Assembly (NCBI RefSeq): GCF_014655595.1
Contig: NZ_BNBL01000014.1
Coordinates: forward strand, 62,001 to 126,000
Direction: 5' to 3'
Origin: Streptomyces griseocarneus
GTDB taxonomy: Bacteria > Actinomycetota > Actinomycetes > Streptomycetales > Streptomycetaceae
DNA length: 64,000 nucleotides
Positions within the stretch are counted from its first letter, which is position 1; each line of letters opens with the position of its first letter. The notes beneath the pieces were generated by a model, which was given only the letters and a program-made list of their open reading frames with translations, was not told the DNA's origin and searched no databases. A program made the translations under genes and the position numbers. Positions 45,949 to 54,787 of this stretch are shown piece after piece.

Positions 45949-46341
45949 ATGGTGCACGTACTGAGCAGCAGGGTATTGCTGAGGCCGACCGATCCCGAGC
46001 GGTCGCGGGAGTTCTACGGCGGGGCCCTGGGCCTCGCGGTCTACCGCGAGTTCGGCACGGGCCCCGAACGCGGGGTCGTCTACTTCCTGGGCGGCGGCTT
46101 CCTGGAGGTCTCGGGGCGGTCGGACACGCCGCCCGGGCCGGGGCTGGAGCTGTGGATGCAGGTCGCGGACGCGGCGGCGGCGCACAAGGAGTTCCTGCTG
46201 CGCGGGGTGGAGGTGATCGAGCCCCCCGAGCGCAAGCCGTGGGGGCTGATCGAGATGTGGATCGCGGACCCCGACGGCGTGCGCATCGCGGTGGTGGAGG
46301 TGCCGGAGGGCCATCCGATGCGCTACCGCCCGGGCATCTGA
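45949..46341 (+). CDS. VOC family protein (glyoxalase/bleomycin-resistance fold)
   Basis: A 130-residue single-module vicinal oxygen chelate protein: LRPTDPERSREFYGGALGL at the start, GVVYFLGGGFLEV and LELWMQVADAAAAHKEF in the middle, and PWGLIEMWIADPDGVRIAVVEVP at the end with the metal-ligand Glu. Works as a dimer in this fold. ATG 45949 matches the usual family N-terminus. A GTG at 45931 preceded by GGAGG is the alternative. Activity unknown. Confidence 0.85.
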   Translation: MVHVLSSRVLLRPTDPERSREFYGGALGLAVYREFGTGPERGVVYFLGGGFLEVSGRSDTPPGPGLELWMQVADAAAAHKEFLLRGVEVIEPPERKPWGLIEMWIADPDGVRIAVVEVPEGHPMRYRPGI

Positions 46342-46478
46342 CGGGCCCCGGAGCAGCGCGGGCGCGCGGCGGGAGGGCGTTGCGCGCCCCCTGTGCGCCC
46401 GTGCGCTCCCGTGCGCGGCGGTCGCCGTGGGCATTCTCCGGGGGTGGGTCGCGTCCGGGGGAGCCGGGGAGGTGTGCC

Positions 46479-47084
46479 GTGCACGGACCGCCGCTGGTGG
46501 GGTGGTTGCTGGTCGCACTGTGCGCCGCCACCGGCGCGTACTGCCTCTTCAGGATGCGGGCCGGCGCGGCGGGGGAGCGCCGGGCCGCCGGGGGCGACGC
46601 GCTGATGGGACTGGGCATGGCCGTCATGGCGGTCCCGGCCGCGGCCCTGGACACCCGGCCGTGGGGGCACGTGGCGTTCGCCCTGGTCTTCGGGGCGGTG
46701 GGGCTGCGGGCCCTGGCGCTGGCCCGCGGCGGCCGCGCCGGCATGCACCATCTGCACCACGCGGTGGGCGCCTTCGCCATGGTCTACATGGCGCTCGCGA
46801 TGGCGGGATCCCCGGGCGCCGCCCACGCCGGGCACACCGCGGGCGCCGCGGGCGCGGGCCTCCGGGAACCCGCCGGGAACCCCCTGGTCACCGGGCTGCT
46901 GCTGGTCTACTTCGCGGTCTACGTCGTGCGCACCGCGGCGGGAATGGTGCCGGTGACGGCCATCGCCTCGCAGGACGCCCCCTGGCCCGGCCCGCCGCGC
47001 GAGCGGCCCTGCGGCCGCGAGCTGACCGACGCCTGCCGGCTGTCCATGGGCATCGGCATGCTGGCGATGCTGCTGACCATGTGA
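46479..47084 (+). CDS. DUF5134 domain membrane protein
   Basis: A 201-residue integral membrane protein with about five hydrophobic segments (LVGWLLVALCAATGAYCLF, ALMGLGMAVMAVPAAAL, then the His-rich MHHLHHAVGAFAMVYMALAM, PLVTGLLLVYFAVYVV, MGIGMLAMLLTM). The His cluster in a membrane helix suggests metal or haem binding, as in copper-handling membrane proteins. GTG at 46479 preceded by GGGGAGG. Function not established. Confidence 0.8.
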   Translation: MHGPPLVGWLLVALCAATGAYCLFRMRAGAAGERRAAGGDALMGLGMAVMAVPAAALDTRPWGHVAFALVFGAVGLRALALARGGRAGMHHLHHAVGAFAMVYMALAMAGSPGAAHAGHTAGAAGAGLREPAGNPLVTGLLLVYFAVYVVRTAAGMVPVTAIASQDAPWPGPPRERPCGRELTDACRLSMGIGMLAMLLTM

Positions 47085-47166
47085 GCGCCTCACGGCTCGC
47101 GTGGTGTACGTCACTTAACGTGCCGACGCGTATCCGGGCCCCGCCGCCTCCTCATAGGGTGAACGC

Positions 47167-48111
47167 ATGATGGTCCCGCTCGCGCTGCTGGTCCTCGGCG
47201 GCCTGGCCGCGGCGATGGCACCGCGCGTGCTGACCCGCGCCGACTGGCCCGACCGCGAACCCGTCCTGGCCCTGTGGGTCTGGCAATGCGTGGTGGCCGG
47301 CGTGCTGCTGTGCTGTGCGCTCGCCATGGCGCTGAGCGCCGCCGCGGCCTGGGAGGCCGTACGCGGCAACGTCTTCGCGCCCGCCCCGCACGGCGTGATG
47401 GAGGCCTACGCCCTCACCGCCTACGGGCCCTGGGCCGCCCCGCTGGCTGTCGCCCTCGCCTCCGGCGCCGTGTGGACGGCCGCCATGCTGACCCGCGAGA
47501 TCCGCGACGCCCGCGCCCGCCGGCGCCGCCGCCGCGCCGAGCTGCTCGTACGGTCCCCCCGGCTGCCCGGCGAGGACCGCGGCGCCGAGCCGCTCGTGGT
47601 CCTCGAGGGCGACCACCCCGAGGCCTGGCTGCTGCGGGCCGGCACCGCGCCCCAGCTCGTGATCACCACGGCCGCGCTGCGCCGCCTGAACGACTCCCAG
47701 CTGGACGCGGTCCTCGCCCACGAGCAGGGCCACGCCCGCGCCCGCCACGACTGGCTCCTGCACTGCTCGGCGGCCCTGGCCAACGGCTTCCCGCAGGTCC
47801 CGGTGTTCGCCGCGTTCCGCGACCAGGTCCACCACCTCGTCGAGCTGGCCGCCGACGACAGCGCCTCCCGCCGCTCCGGCCGCCTCGCCACGGCCCTGGC
47901 CCTGGTCGAACTCAACGAGGACCGGGGGGTGTTCGGCCCCTGTCCCACCCCCCTCTCCCACGTCCCCGACCGCGTCCACCGCCTCCTGTCCCCGGCTCCC
48001 CGCCTGACGGCCGCCCGTCGCCTGCGGCTGACGGCGGTCGCGGCCCTGGTCCCGTTCGTACCGGTGCTGGTGACCTTCGTGCCGGGCCTGAGCGTGCTGG
48101 GAGCGCGCTGA
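47167..48111 (+). CDS. M56 family (BlaR1/MecR1-like) membrane metallopeptidase
   Basis: A 314-residue protein with membrane segments at the N-terminus, around residues 35-60 and 85-110, and at the C-terminus, and the zinc site HEQGHARARHD (HEXXH) with the third ligand likely in ELAADDSASRR. BlaR1-like proteins sense a signal and cleave a BlaI-type repressor, but no extracellular penicillin-binding sensor and no adjacent BlaI gene is present, so the trigger and target are unknown. Confidence 0.88.
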   Translation: MMVPLALLVLGGLAAAMAPRVLTRADWPDREPVLALWVWQCVVAGVLLCCALAMALSAAAAWEAVRGNVFAPAPHGVMEAYALTAYGPWAAPLAVALASGAVWTAAMLTREIRDARARRRRRRAELLVRSPRLPGEDRGAEPLVVLEGDHPEAWLLRAGTAPQLVITTAALRRLNDSQLDAVLAHEQGHARARHDWLLHCSAALANGFPQVPVFAAFRDQVHHLVELAADDSASRRSGRLATALALVELNEDRGVFGPCPTPLSHVPDRVHRLLSPAPRLTAARRLRLTAVAALVPFVPVLVTFVPGLSVLGAR

Positions 48112-48178
48112 GCCCGGCGCTCGGCCCCGGTGGGCCCGAGCCTCGCGGGCCCCGCCGCGCGGACGGCGGACGCCCGGC

Positions 48179-48865
48179 TCAGTAGCCGACGGTGAAACGG
48201 CGTTGGACGTGGCGGGGCGTCTCGATCTCGTCGAGCACGGCCACGGCCAGGTCCTGGGTGGAGATGTCGCCCGCGCCCTCCAGGGGTGGGAGCGCCTGGT
48301 CGCCGCCCACCCGGTAGCGGCCCGTGCGCTCGCCGGGCTCGATGCGGCCGGCCGACGGGCTCAGATACGTCCAGTTCCGGTCCGACAACCGGCACAGGTC
48401 CAGCACCTCGGCGTGGGCGAGCACGACCGCGCGGTATGCGGCGGGCACGTGCAGAACATCCGTCAGGACGCGGGCGAAGCCCTCCTCGTCGTCCAGGAGC
48501 CGTACGCCCGGCGCCGACTCCAGGCTGCCACCGCCGCCGATGACGACGAGCCGGGTGGCAGGGTGGCGCTCCAGCGCCTTCAGCAACGCCCGGGCGGTGT
48601 CCGGCAGTACGTGGGCGTGCGCGATCTGGTCGGGGATGTCGCCCCCCGGGGCGATGGCGTTCACCACGACGTCCAGCCCGGCGACGGCCCGCGCCGCCCC
48701 CTCCGCGTCGCCGGCGTCCGCGACCCGCCACGTCGCGCCGCCGCGGTCCGCCGGAACGCGCGCCGCATCCCGCGTGACGGCGGTGACCCGGTGGCCGCGG
48801 CGCAGCCCCTCCGCCACGACCGCCCGGCCGATGAGACCGGTGGCGCCGAGAACCCCGATGTCCAT
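48179..48865 (-). CDS. NAD(P)-binding oxidoreductase, NmrA-like/YwnB type
   Basis: A 228-residue atypical SDR with GATGLIGRAVV at the N-terminus, VVNAIAPGG and LVVIGGGGSLES. It lacks the YXXXK pair, which fits the NAD(P)H-binding (NmrA/BVR-B) branch. Divergent from a TetR-type regulator with an 84-base gap holding a strong promoter, so it is the likely regulatory target. Confidence 0.88.
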   Translation of the reverse strand: MDIGVLGATGLIGRAVVAEGLRRGHRVTAVTRDAARVPADRGGATWRVADAGDAEGAARAVAGLDVVVNAIAPGGDIPDQIAHAHVLPDTARALLKALERHPATRLVVIGGGGSLESAPGVRLLDDEEGFARVLTDVLHVPAAYRAVVLAHAEVLDLCRLSDRNWTYLSPSAGRIEPGERTGRYRVGGDQALPPLEGAGDISTQDLAVAVLDEIETPRHVQRRFTVGY

Positions 48866-48928
48866 GGAAATCCCCTCCCCAGTGCACGGTGTGCATTCAC
48901 TACACGCCGTTCAGTTTGTGTACGGCTG

Positions 48929-48956
48929 ATAGTAACTCCGTGCCGTAAAGTGTCAA
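48929..48956 (-). promoter_or_regulatory. sigma-70-type promoter of the NmrA-like oxidoreductase
   Basis: On the minus strand TTGACA (48956-48951) and TACTAT (48934-48929) are separated by 16 bases, a near-consensus -35/-10 pair. It overlaps the start of the divergent TetR gene, so regulator and RNA polymerase could compete here. Confidence 0.65.
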
Positions 48957-49675
48957 CGGTGGGGAACGAGACGCTGAATCGCCGCGAGCGACTGCGGGCC
49001 GAGACGGCCCGGGAGATCAGGACGATCGCGCTGAAGCTCATGGGCGAGGGCGGCCCGGACGCCATCTCCCTGCGGGCGATCGCGCGAGAGATGGGCATGA
49101 CCGCGGGGGCCATCTACGGCTACTACGCCACCCGCGACGACCTCGTCACCACGCTCATCGGCGAGGTCTACACCGACCTCGTCGACACGGTGGAGGCGGC
49201 CCGCGACGCCCGGCCGGCCGACGACGCGGCCGGCCGCCTGCTGGCCTGGGCCGAGGCGCTGCGCACCTGGGCGCTCGCCAACCCCCAGGGTTTCCGCCTC
49301 ATTTACGGCGATGCGGTCCCCGGCTACCGGCCGCCGGAAGGCGGTCCCGGCGCCCTGGCGCGCGGCCGCGCCTGCGACGGGCTGGTCGGACTGATCGCGG
49401 ACGCGTGGCCGCACGCCCGGGCCGCCCACCGCCACGACCGTCACCAGTGGTCCGACTTCGGCGAGGAACTGGGCGCCCGCGTCCGGGCCGAGCACCCCGG
49501 GCTGCCGCCCGCGGCCATCGCGCTGGCGCTGCGCGCATGGGGGCGCATGCACGGGCTGCTGGCGCTCGAGCTCTACGGCCATCTGTCGCCCGTCGCCGCC
49601 GACCCCGGGGCGCTCTACCGCGACGAGATGCTGGACCTGGCCGGCTCCCTGGGGCTCGAGCCGCCCGCCGCCTGA
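48950..49675 (+). CDS. TetR/AcrR family transcriptional regulator
   Basis: A regulator of about 241 residues. The N-terminal HTH is ISLRAIAREMGMTAGAIYGYYATRDDLVTTLI, the canonical TetR DNA-binding helix pair. The C-terminal half (WAEALRTWALANPQGFRLIYGDAVPGY ... ALALRAWGRMHGLLALELYGHL) matches the TetR_C_13-like ligand domain found in Streptomyces. GTG at 48950 or 48959 are both possible; neither has a good ribosome-binding site, so the transcript may be leaderless. Probably represses the divergent oxidoreductase gene. Confidence 0.9.
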   Translation: MSTVGNETLNRRERLRAETAREIRTIALKLMGEGGPDAISLRAIAREMGMTAGAIYGYYATRDDLVTTLIGEVYTDLVDTVEAARDARPADDAAGRLLAWAEALRTWALANPQGFRLIYGDAVPGYRPPEGGPGALARGRACDGLVGLIADAWPHARAAHRHDRHQWSDFGEELGARVRAEHPGLPPAAIALALRAWGRMHGLLALELYGHLSPVAADPGALYRDEMLDLAGSLGLEPPAA

Positions 49676-49778
49676 CGCCGGCCGGACGTGACGGCACCGT
49701 TGACCGTCCGCGCGGGCCCGGATAGCTTCGCCCGACGGACAGTTGATTCCGTGCAGCGGAAGTGCGAAGGGGTGTCGC

Positions 49779-51080
49779 ATGGGGCAGCAGCAGGGCGTCG
49801 CCACGACGTTCACCAGCGCGGCCGGCGAGCGCGTCGCGGCGCTGCTGGCCCCCGTGGACGCCGAGCTCGCGCGCCGGTACCCGGGCGACCCCGGCAGCCG
49901 CCAGCCCGTGCACACGGTCTACGTCCCGGCCGACGCCTTCGACGCCGCGACCGTCCGGTCCTGGGGCGACCGGGCGCTCGCCGCGCTCGACGAACACGCC
50001 CCCGACGCCGGGGCGTTCGCCCGCGCCCTCGGACTGCCCACCGAGCAGGCGGAGCCGGTCCACGAGCGCGTACGGGCCAAGCTCGCGCGCGAGCCCGTCG
50101 AGGACCTGCGGATCGACTTCGAGGACGGGTACGGGCCGCGCCCCCACGCCGAGGAGGACGCGGCGGCGGCACGGGCGGCGAGGCTCGTCGCGGCGGCCTT
50201 CGAGGACGGCACGGCCCCGCCGTACATGGGCATTCGCATGAAGTGCATGGAAGCGGCCGTGCGCGAGCGGGGGATACGGACCCTCGACGTCTTCCTCACC
50301 GGGCTGATGGCCGCGGGCGGGCTCCCGGAGGGGCTCGTTCTCACGCTGCCCAAGGTGACCTATCCCGAGCAGGTCGCCGCGATGGCCCAGCTGGCGGGGG
50401 AGTTCGAGAAGGCCCGCGGGCTGGCGCCCGGGCGGATCGGCTTCGAGATCCAGATCGAGACCACCCAGGCCATCCTCGGGGCCGACGGGCGGGCGACCGT
50501 CGCCCGGCTGATCGACGCCGCCGACGGCAGGGCCACCGCCCTGCACTACGGCACCTTCGACTACAGCGCCTCCTGCGGCATCGACGCCGCGCACCAGTCG
50601 CCCGACCACCCGGTGGCCGACCACGCCAAGGCCGTCATGCAGGTCGCCGCCGCCGGCACCGGCGTCCGCCTCTCCGACGGCTCGACCAACGTGCTGCCCG
50701 TCGGGGACACCGCACAGGTCCACGCGGCGTGGCGGCTGCACCACCGGCTCGTACGGCGGTCGCTGACGCGGGGTTACCACCAGGGCTGGGACATGCATCC
50801 CGGCCATCTGCCGACCCGCTACGCCGCCGTCTACGCCTTCCACCGCGAGGGTCTCGAGCGGGACGCGGCCCGCCTCGCCGCGTATGTCGCGCGCACCGGG
50901 GGCGGCGCCGTGCTGGACGAGCCCGCCACCGCGCGGGCGCTGAGCGGCCACCTGCTGCGCGGGCTGGACTGCGGCGCGGTGGACGCGGACGAGGTCGCCG
51001 CGCTGACGGGGCTGGGCCGCGAGGAGCTCCACGCGCTGGCGGGGCGTGCGGCGCCCGGGTCAGTCGCCGGCGGGCGGTAG
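49779..51080 (+). CDS. DUF6986 family / HpcH-HpaI aldolase-like protein
   Basis: A 433-residue TIM-barrel protein resembling the citrate-lyase beta / malate-synthase-like aldolases. DLRIDFEDGYGPRPHAEED holds the acidic metal residues, GIRMKCMEAAVRERGIRTLDVFL and GFEIQIETTQAIL carry the Arg and Glu of the active site, and TALHYGTFDYSASCGI follows. ATG 49779 has GAAGGGG upstream. The last 21 bases overlap the convergent LacI gene. I recall this family often lying near purine-catabolism genes in Streptomyces, but none is adjacent here. Confidence 0.82.
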   Translation: MGQQQGVATTFTSAAGERVAALLAPVDAELARRYPGDPGSRQPVHTVYVPADAFDAATVRSWGDRALAALDEHAPDAGAFARALGLPTEQAEPVHERVRAKLAREPVEDLRIDFEDGYGPRPHAEEDAAAARAARLVAAAFEDGTAPPYMGIRMKCMEAAVRERGIRTLDVFLTGLMAAGGLPEGLVLTLPKVTYPEQVAAMAQLAGEFEKARGLAPGRIGFEIQIETTQAILGADGRATVARLIDAADGRATALHYGTFDYSASCGIDAAHQSPDHPVADHAKAVMQVAAAGTGVRLSDGSTNVLPVGDTAQVHAAWRLHHRLVRRSLTRGYHQGWDMHPGHLPTRYAAVYAFHREGLERDAARLAAYVARTGGGAVLDEPATARALSGHLLRGLDCGAVDADEVAALTGLGREELHALAGRAAPGSVAGGR

Positions 51081-52142
51081 TTCGCCGGAGCCGCGCACGA
51101 TGAGGCGGGTCGGCAGCTCCACCCGGCGCGGCGCCTCGCCGGCGCCCTCGAGCCGGCGGAACAGCAGCTCGGCGGCCGTACGGCCCAGCCGGGCCGCGTC
51201 CTGGGCGACCACGGTGACCCCGGGCGAGAGCAGGTCGGCCAGCTCCAGGTCGTCGAAGCCGACCAGGGCGACGGGGCGGGGCAGGCGGGCCGTGACGCGC
51301 AGGGCGGTGACGGTCACCCGGTTGTTGCCCGTGAACAGCGCGGTGACCGGGCGCGGGCCGGCGAGCATGCGCTCCGCCTCCGCCCGTACGCGCTCGGGGG
51401 CGGTGGAGCCCAGCGAGACCCAGCTCTCGTCCACGGGCAGAGAGGCGTCCGCCATCGCGGCGCGGTAGCCGCGCAGTCGCTCGGCGGCGGTGTGGATGCG
51501 CGGCTGGTCGCCGATGAAGCCGATGCGGCGGTGGCCGTGCGCGATGAGGTGGGCGACGCCCTCGCGGGCGCCGCCGAAGCTGTCCGAGAGCACCGCGTCG
51601 GCGTCTATGAGCCCGGCGGGGCGGTCGACGAAGACGGTGGCGACGCCCGCCGCGATCTCGGGTTCCAGATAGCGGTGGTCGCCGCCCGCCGGGATGACGA
51701 TCAGGCCGTCGACGCGGCGGGCGCAGAAGGCGAGCGCCAGCTCCCGCTCCCGTTCGGCGTCCTCGGCGCTGGAGCCGTTGATGAGCAGGGCGCCATGACG
51801 ACGCGCCACCTCCTCGACGGCGCGGTTGAGCGGGGCGTAGAAGGGGTCGGCGAGGTCCTCGAGGACGAGGCCGACGGAGGCGGTGCGGCCCTTGCGCAGG
51901 ATGCGGGCGCTGTCGTTGCGGCGGAAGCCGAGGGCGGTGATGGCCTCCTGAACGCGCCGCTCGGTGTCGGGGGTGACGCCCGGTTCGCCGTTCACCACCC
52001 GGGAGACGGTCTTGAGGCCCACGCCCGCGCGGGCGGCGACGTCCTTCATCGTCGGACGGGTGCCGTAGCGCGGCGGCGGGCCGCCGGGGGCGGCCGGCGC
52101 GGGGGAGCCGGCGGCACGGGGGGTATCGGCGGAGTCGGCCAT
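51060..52142 (-). CDS. LacI family transcriptional regulator
   Basis: A 360-residue repressor: MKDVAARAGVGLKTVSRVVNGEPGVTPDTERRV is the HTH plus hinge start (residues about 32-64, after a Pro/Ala-rich extension), followed by a periplasmic-binding-like sensor (VGLVLEDLADPFYAPLN, HGHRRIGFIGDQP, TALFTGNNRVTVTAL). ATG at 52142. Divergent from a ROK kinase with a perfect GACAACGTTGTC palindrome between them, so it probably controls both itself and the kinase. Confidence 0.93.
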   Translation of the reverse strand: MADSADTPRAAGSPAPAAPGGPPPRYGTRPTMKDVAARAGVGLKTVSRVVNGEPGVTPDTERRVQEAITALGFRRNDSARILRKGRTASVGLVLEDLADPFYAPLNRAVEEVARRHGALLINGSSAEDAERERELALAFCARRVDGLIVIPAGGDHRYLEPEIAAGVATVFVDRPAGLIDADAVLSDSFGGAREGVAHLIAHGHRRIGFIGDQPRIHTAAERLRGYRAAMADASLPVDESWVSLGSTAPERVRAEAERMLAGPRPVTALFTGNNRVTVTALRVTARLPRPVALVGFDDLELADLLSPGVTVVAQDAARLGRTAAELLFRRLEGAGEAPRRVELPTRLIVRGSGELPPAGD

Positions 52143-52247
52143 GGACGCCCGTCCTTTGCGCTGAGAGCCGTCTGATGCCCGCGGGTGACGTCGAGTTCCC
52201 TGAGGCGACGTCGGGCATCTCGGAGGTGACGTCGAGCATAGAGCCTG

Positions 52248-52259
52248 GACAACGTTGTC
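52248..52259. promoter_or_regulatory. LacI-type operator
   Basis: GACAACGTTGTC is a perfect 12-bp palindrome centred on CG, the shape typical of LacI/GalR-family operators. It lies between the divergent lacI-like and ROK genes. Read leftward it also contains TTGACA, so binding would mask a -35. Confidence 0.7.
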
Positions 52260-52325
52260 AAGCACGGCCAGACTGACCTCCCTGAACAGCCCCCCACCGC
52301 CCGTCGACCAGGAGACGATCGCACC

Positions 52326-53291
52326 GTGCGCAACGACCAGGGCGACCTCGTCGCCGCTCTCGACTTCGGCGGCACCAAGATCGCCGGGGCGCTCGTGGAC
52401 GCCGGCGGGAACCTGCTCGCGCGCGCCCGGCGGCCGACCCCGGCGACGGAGGACGCGGCGACGGTCATGGGCGCGGTGGCCGGGGTGCTCGCCGAGCTGG
52501 GCCGGTGCGGGGACTGGTCGCGGGTACGGGCCGTGGGCATCGGCAGCGCGGGCCCCGTCGACGCCTCGCGCGGCACCGTCAGCCCCGTCAACGTGCCCTG
52601 CTGGCGGGACTTTCCGCTGGTCGCCGAGGTGGCCCGGGCGGTGGGCGGGCTGCCGGTGACGCTGGTCGGCGACGGAGTGGCGATGACCGCCGCCGAGCAC
52701 TGGCGGGGTGCGGCCCGCGGGCGGGCCAACGCCCTGTGCATGGTGGTCTCCACCGGAGTCGGCGGAGGGCTGGTCCTCGGCGGACGGCTGCACCCAGGAC
52801 CCACGGGCAATGCCGGCCACATCGGTCACATCAGCGTCGACCTGGACGGCGACCCCTGCCCCTGCGGCGGCCGGGGCTGCGTGGAACGCATCGCCAGCGG
52901 GCCGAACATCACGCGCCGCGCGCTCGCCGGGGGCTGGCGGCCGGGCGCCGGCGAAGAGGCGGGCGCCGCGGCCGTGGCCGCCGCCGCCCGGGCGGGCGAC
53001 GCCGTCGCGCTCGCCTCCTTCGCGCGCGCCGCGCAGGCGCTGGCCGCGGGCATCGCCGCGACGGCCGCCCTCGTGGAGATCGAGGTGGCGGTGATAGGCG
53101 GCGGCGTCGCGGGGGCCGGGGACGTGCTCTTCGCTCCCCTGCGGGAACGCCTGCGCGACTACGCGGCGTTGTCGTTCACCTCGGCCGTCGAGGTGCTGCC
53201 CGCGCGTCTGGGCCCCGACGCGGGGCTGGTGGGGGCGGCGGCCGCGGCGGCGGAGCGGCTGGGACTGTGGGGGCCGGGCGCGGGTAGGTGA
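52326..53291 (+). CDS. ROK family sugar kinase
   Basis: A 321-residue ROK protein without a DNA-binding domain, hence probably a kinase for a sugar or amino sugar. ALDFGGTKIAGALVD is the phosphate-1 loop, STGVGGGLVLGG the phosphate-2 loop, NAGHIGH carries substrate ligands, and CPCGGRGCVE is the zinc site that defines the family. GTG at 52326. Likely regulated by the divergent LacI protein. Confidence 0.9.
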   Translation: MRNDQGDLVAALDFGGTKIAGALVDAGGNLLARARRPTPATEDAATVMGAVAGVLAELGRCGDWSRVRAVGIGSAGPVDASRGTVSPVNVPCWRDFPLVAEVARAVGGLPVTLVGDGVAMTAAEHWRGAARGRANALCMVVSTGVGGGLVLGGRLHPGPTGNAGHIGHISVDLDGDPCPCGGRGCVERIASGPNITRRALAGGWRPGAGEEAGAAAVAAAARAGDAVALASFARAAQALAAGIAATAALVEIEVAVIGGGVAGAGDVLFAPLRERLRDYAALSFTSAVEVLPARLGPDAGLVGAAAAAAERLGLWGPGAGR

Positions 53292-53494
53292 CGGGCAGGT
53301 GACAGGGCGCTGTGGCCTCCGTCACCTGCCGCGTGGCCAGTCCGCGCCCCATGCCGCTCGTACACGTTTCCGTGGCAAGGTGTTGCGGGCACGTGTTCCG
53401 GCACGTATCCCCCGCCGCGCGCGCCGCGTTGCGGGGGCTGTGTTCCGCGCCAGGTGTTCCGCATGCCACAGGGGGCTACGGAGAAGGGGGAACC

Positions 53495-54535
53495 GTGATC
53501 GTCTGGCTGAACGGTGCGTTCAGTGGGGGCAAGACCAGCACGGCGAAGCTGCTGACCGAACTCGTCCCGGGCAGCACCCTCTACGACCCCGAGGTGACGG
53601 GCGGGGCGCTGCGGCATCTGCTGCCGCCCAAGAGACTCGGCGAGGTCACGGACTACCAGGACCTGCCCATCTGGCGCCGGATGGTCGTGGACACCGCGGC
53701 GGCGCTGCTGGCGGAGCTGGGCGGGGTGCTCGTCGTGCCGATGACGCTGCTGCGCCAGGAGTACCGGGACGAGATCTTCGGGGCGCTGGCGTCGCGTCGG
53801 ATACCGGTGCGGCATGTGGTGCTCACCGTCGATGAAACGATCCTGCGGGAGCGTATCGAGAACCGTGTGGAGTTCCCCGGCGACGAGGAGCGGAGCGAGT
53901 CCGTCCGACAGTGGGCGCGGGACCACGTCGCGCCCTACCGGGAGGCGCTGGCGTCCTGGCTCGGGGACGACGCCCTCGCCGTCGACACCGCCGGCCTGAC
54001 CCCGCGCCAGGTGGCCGGGCGCGTCGCCGAGGCCGTACGCGACGGCAGCGCCGCGTTCTGCCCGATCGTCCAGACCCCCGAACCGCGGGCCGAGACGCTC
54101 GCCGCCGGGGTGCTGCTCTTCGACGAGCACGACCGCGTGCTGCTCGTGGACCCCACGTACAAGGCCGGCTGGGAGTTCCCGGGCGGAGTGGTGGAGCCCG
54201 GCGAGGCGCCCGCCCGGGCGGGCATGCGCGAGGTCGCCGAGGAGATCGGCATCGAGCTCACGTCCGTCCCGCGGCTGCTGGTCGTCGACTGGGAGCCGCC
54301 GAAGCCGCCCGGATACGGCGGATTGCGCCTGCTCTTCGACGGGGGGCGGCTGACCGGGGCCGACGCGCGGCGGCTGCTGCTGCCCGGGGCGGAGCTGCGG
54401 GGGTGGCGGTTCGTCACCGAGGAGGAGGCGGCGGGGATGTTGCCGCCGGTACGGCTCAGTCGGCTGCGGTGGGCTCTGCGGGCGCGGGAGCGGGGGCGGG
54501 CGTTGAACCTTGAGGCGGGTGAGCCGGTGGGGTGA
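53495..54535 (+). CDS. TmrB-like P-loop kinase fused to a Nudix hydrolase
   Basis: A 346-residue two-domain protein. Residues 1-180 have the P-loop LNGAFSGGKTSTAKLL and the overall layout of TmrB (tunicamycin resistance)/AAA_33 proteins. Residues about 200-335 form a Nudix domain with the box GGVVEPGEAPARAGMREVAEEIGIE (GX5EX7REUXEEXGU) starting at about residue 228, split here as GGVVEPGE and REVAEEIGI. GTG at 53495 with AAGGGGG upstream. The fusion suggests phosphorylation and hydrolysis of the same nucleotide-linked molecule, but the substrate is unknown. Confidence 0.85.
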   Translation: MIVWLNGAFSGGKTSTAKLLTELVPGSTLYDPEVTGGALRHLLPPKRLGEVTDYQDLPIWRRMVVDTAAALLAELGGVLVVPMTLLRQEYRDEIFGALASRRIPVRHVVLTVDETILRERIENRVEFPGDEERSESVRQWARDHVAPYREALASWLGDDALAVDTAGLTPRQVAGRVAEAVRDGSAAFCPIVQTPEPRAETLAAGVLLFDEHDRVLLVDPTYKAGWEFPGGVVEPGEAPARAGMREVAEEIGIELTSVPRLLVVDWEPPKPPGYGGLRLLFDGGRLTGADARRLLLPGAELRGWRFVTEEEAAGMLPPVRLSRLRWALRARERGRALNLEAGEPVG

Positions 54536-54608
54536 CGGGGGGTGGGTGGGCGCGCCCGTCTGTGGTGCGGGGGTCAGGGGCCGGTGCGCCCGTCTGTGGG
54601 GCGGTGTC

Positions 54609-54750
54609 GGGGGCGGGTGCGGGCCGGGAAGGGACCTTCTGGGGCTGCGATTTCGCGGGCCCTGCCGACGCTCCTGTGAGCGCCCCGCACGTGCCCGCGA
54701 AACCGCTTTACGCCCCTGCCAGGCTCCCTTCCCGGCCCGCACCCGCCCCC
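54609..54750. repeat. palindromic intergenic repeat, copy A (142 bp)
   Basis: Arms 54609-54634 and 54725-54750 are perfect 26-bp inverted repeats, with a nested 10-bp pair (TTTCGCGGGC 54651-54660 with GCCCGCGAAA 54693-54702). Read on the minus strand it shares CCTGGCAGGGGCGTAA and CAGCCCCAGAAGG with copy B at 57632-57758. It lies between the convergent Nudix and dipeptidase genes and would form a long RNA hairpin. Confidence 0.8.
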
Positions 54751-54787
54751 TTCCGCCGGTGGGCGCGTGCGGGTTCGTTCCCCGGCT

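Noticed and set aside
45931..45949. GTG at 45931 as the VOC protein start, because GGAGG lies just upstream.
   Set aside because: Spacing is only about 4 bases and the extra residues (VRTVAG) precede the usual family N-terminus MVHVLSSR; kept as an alternative only.
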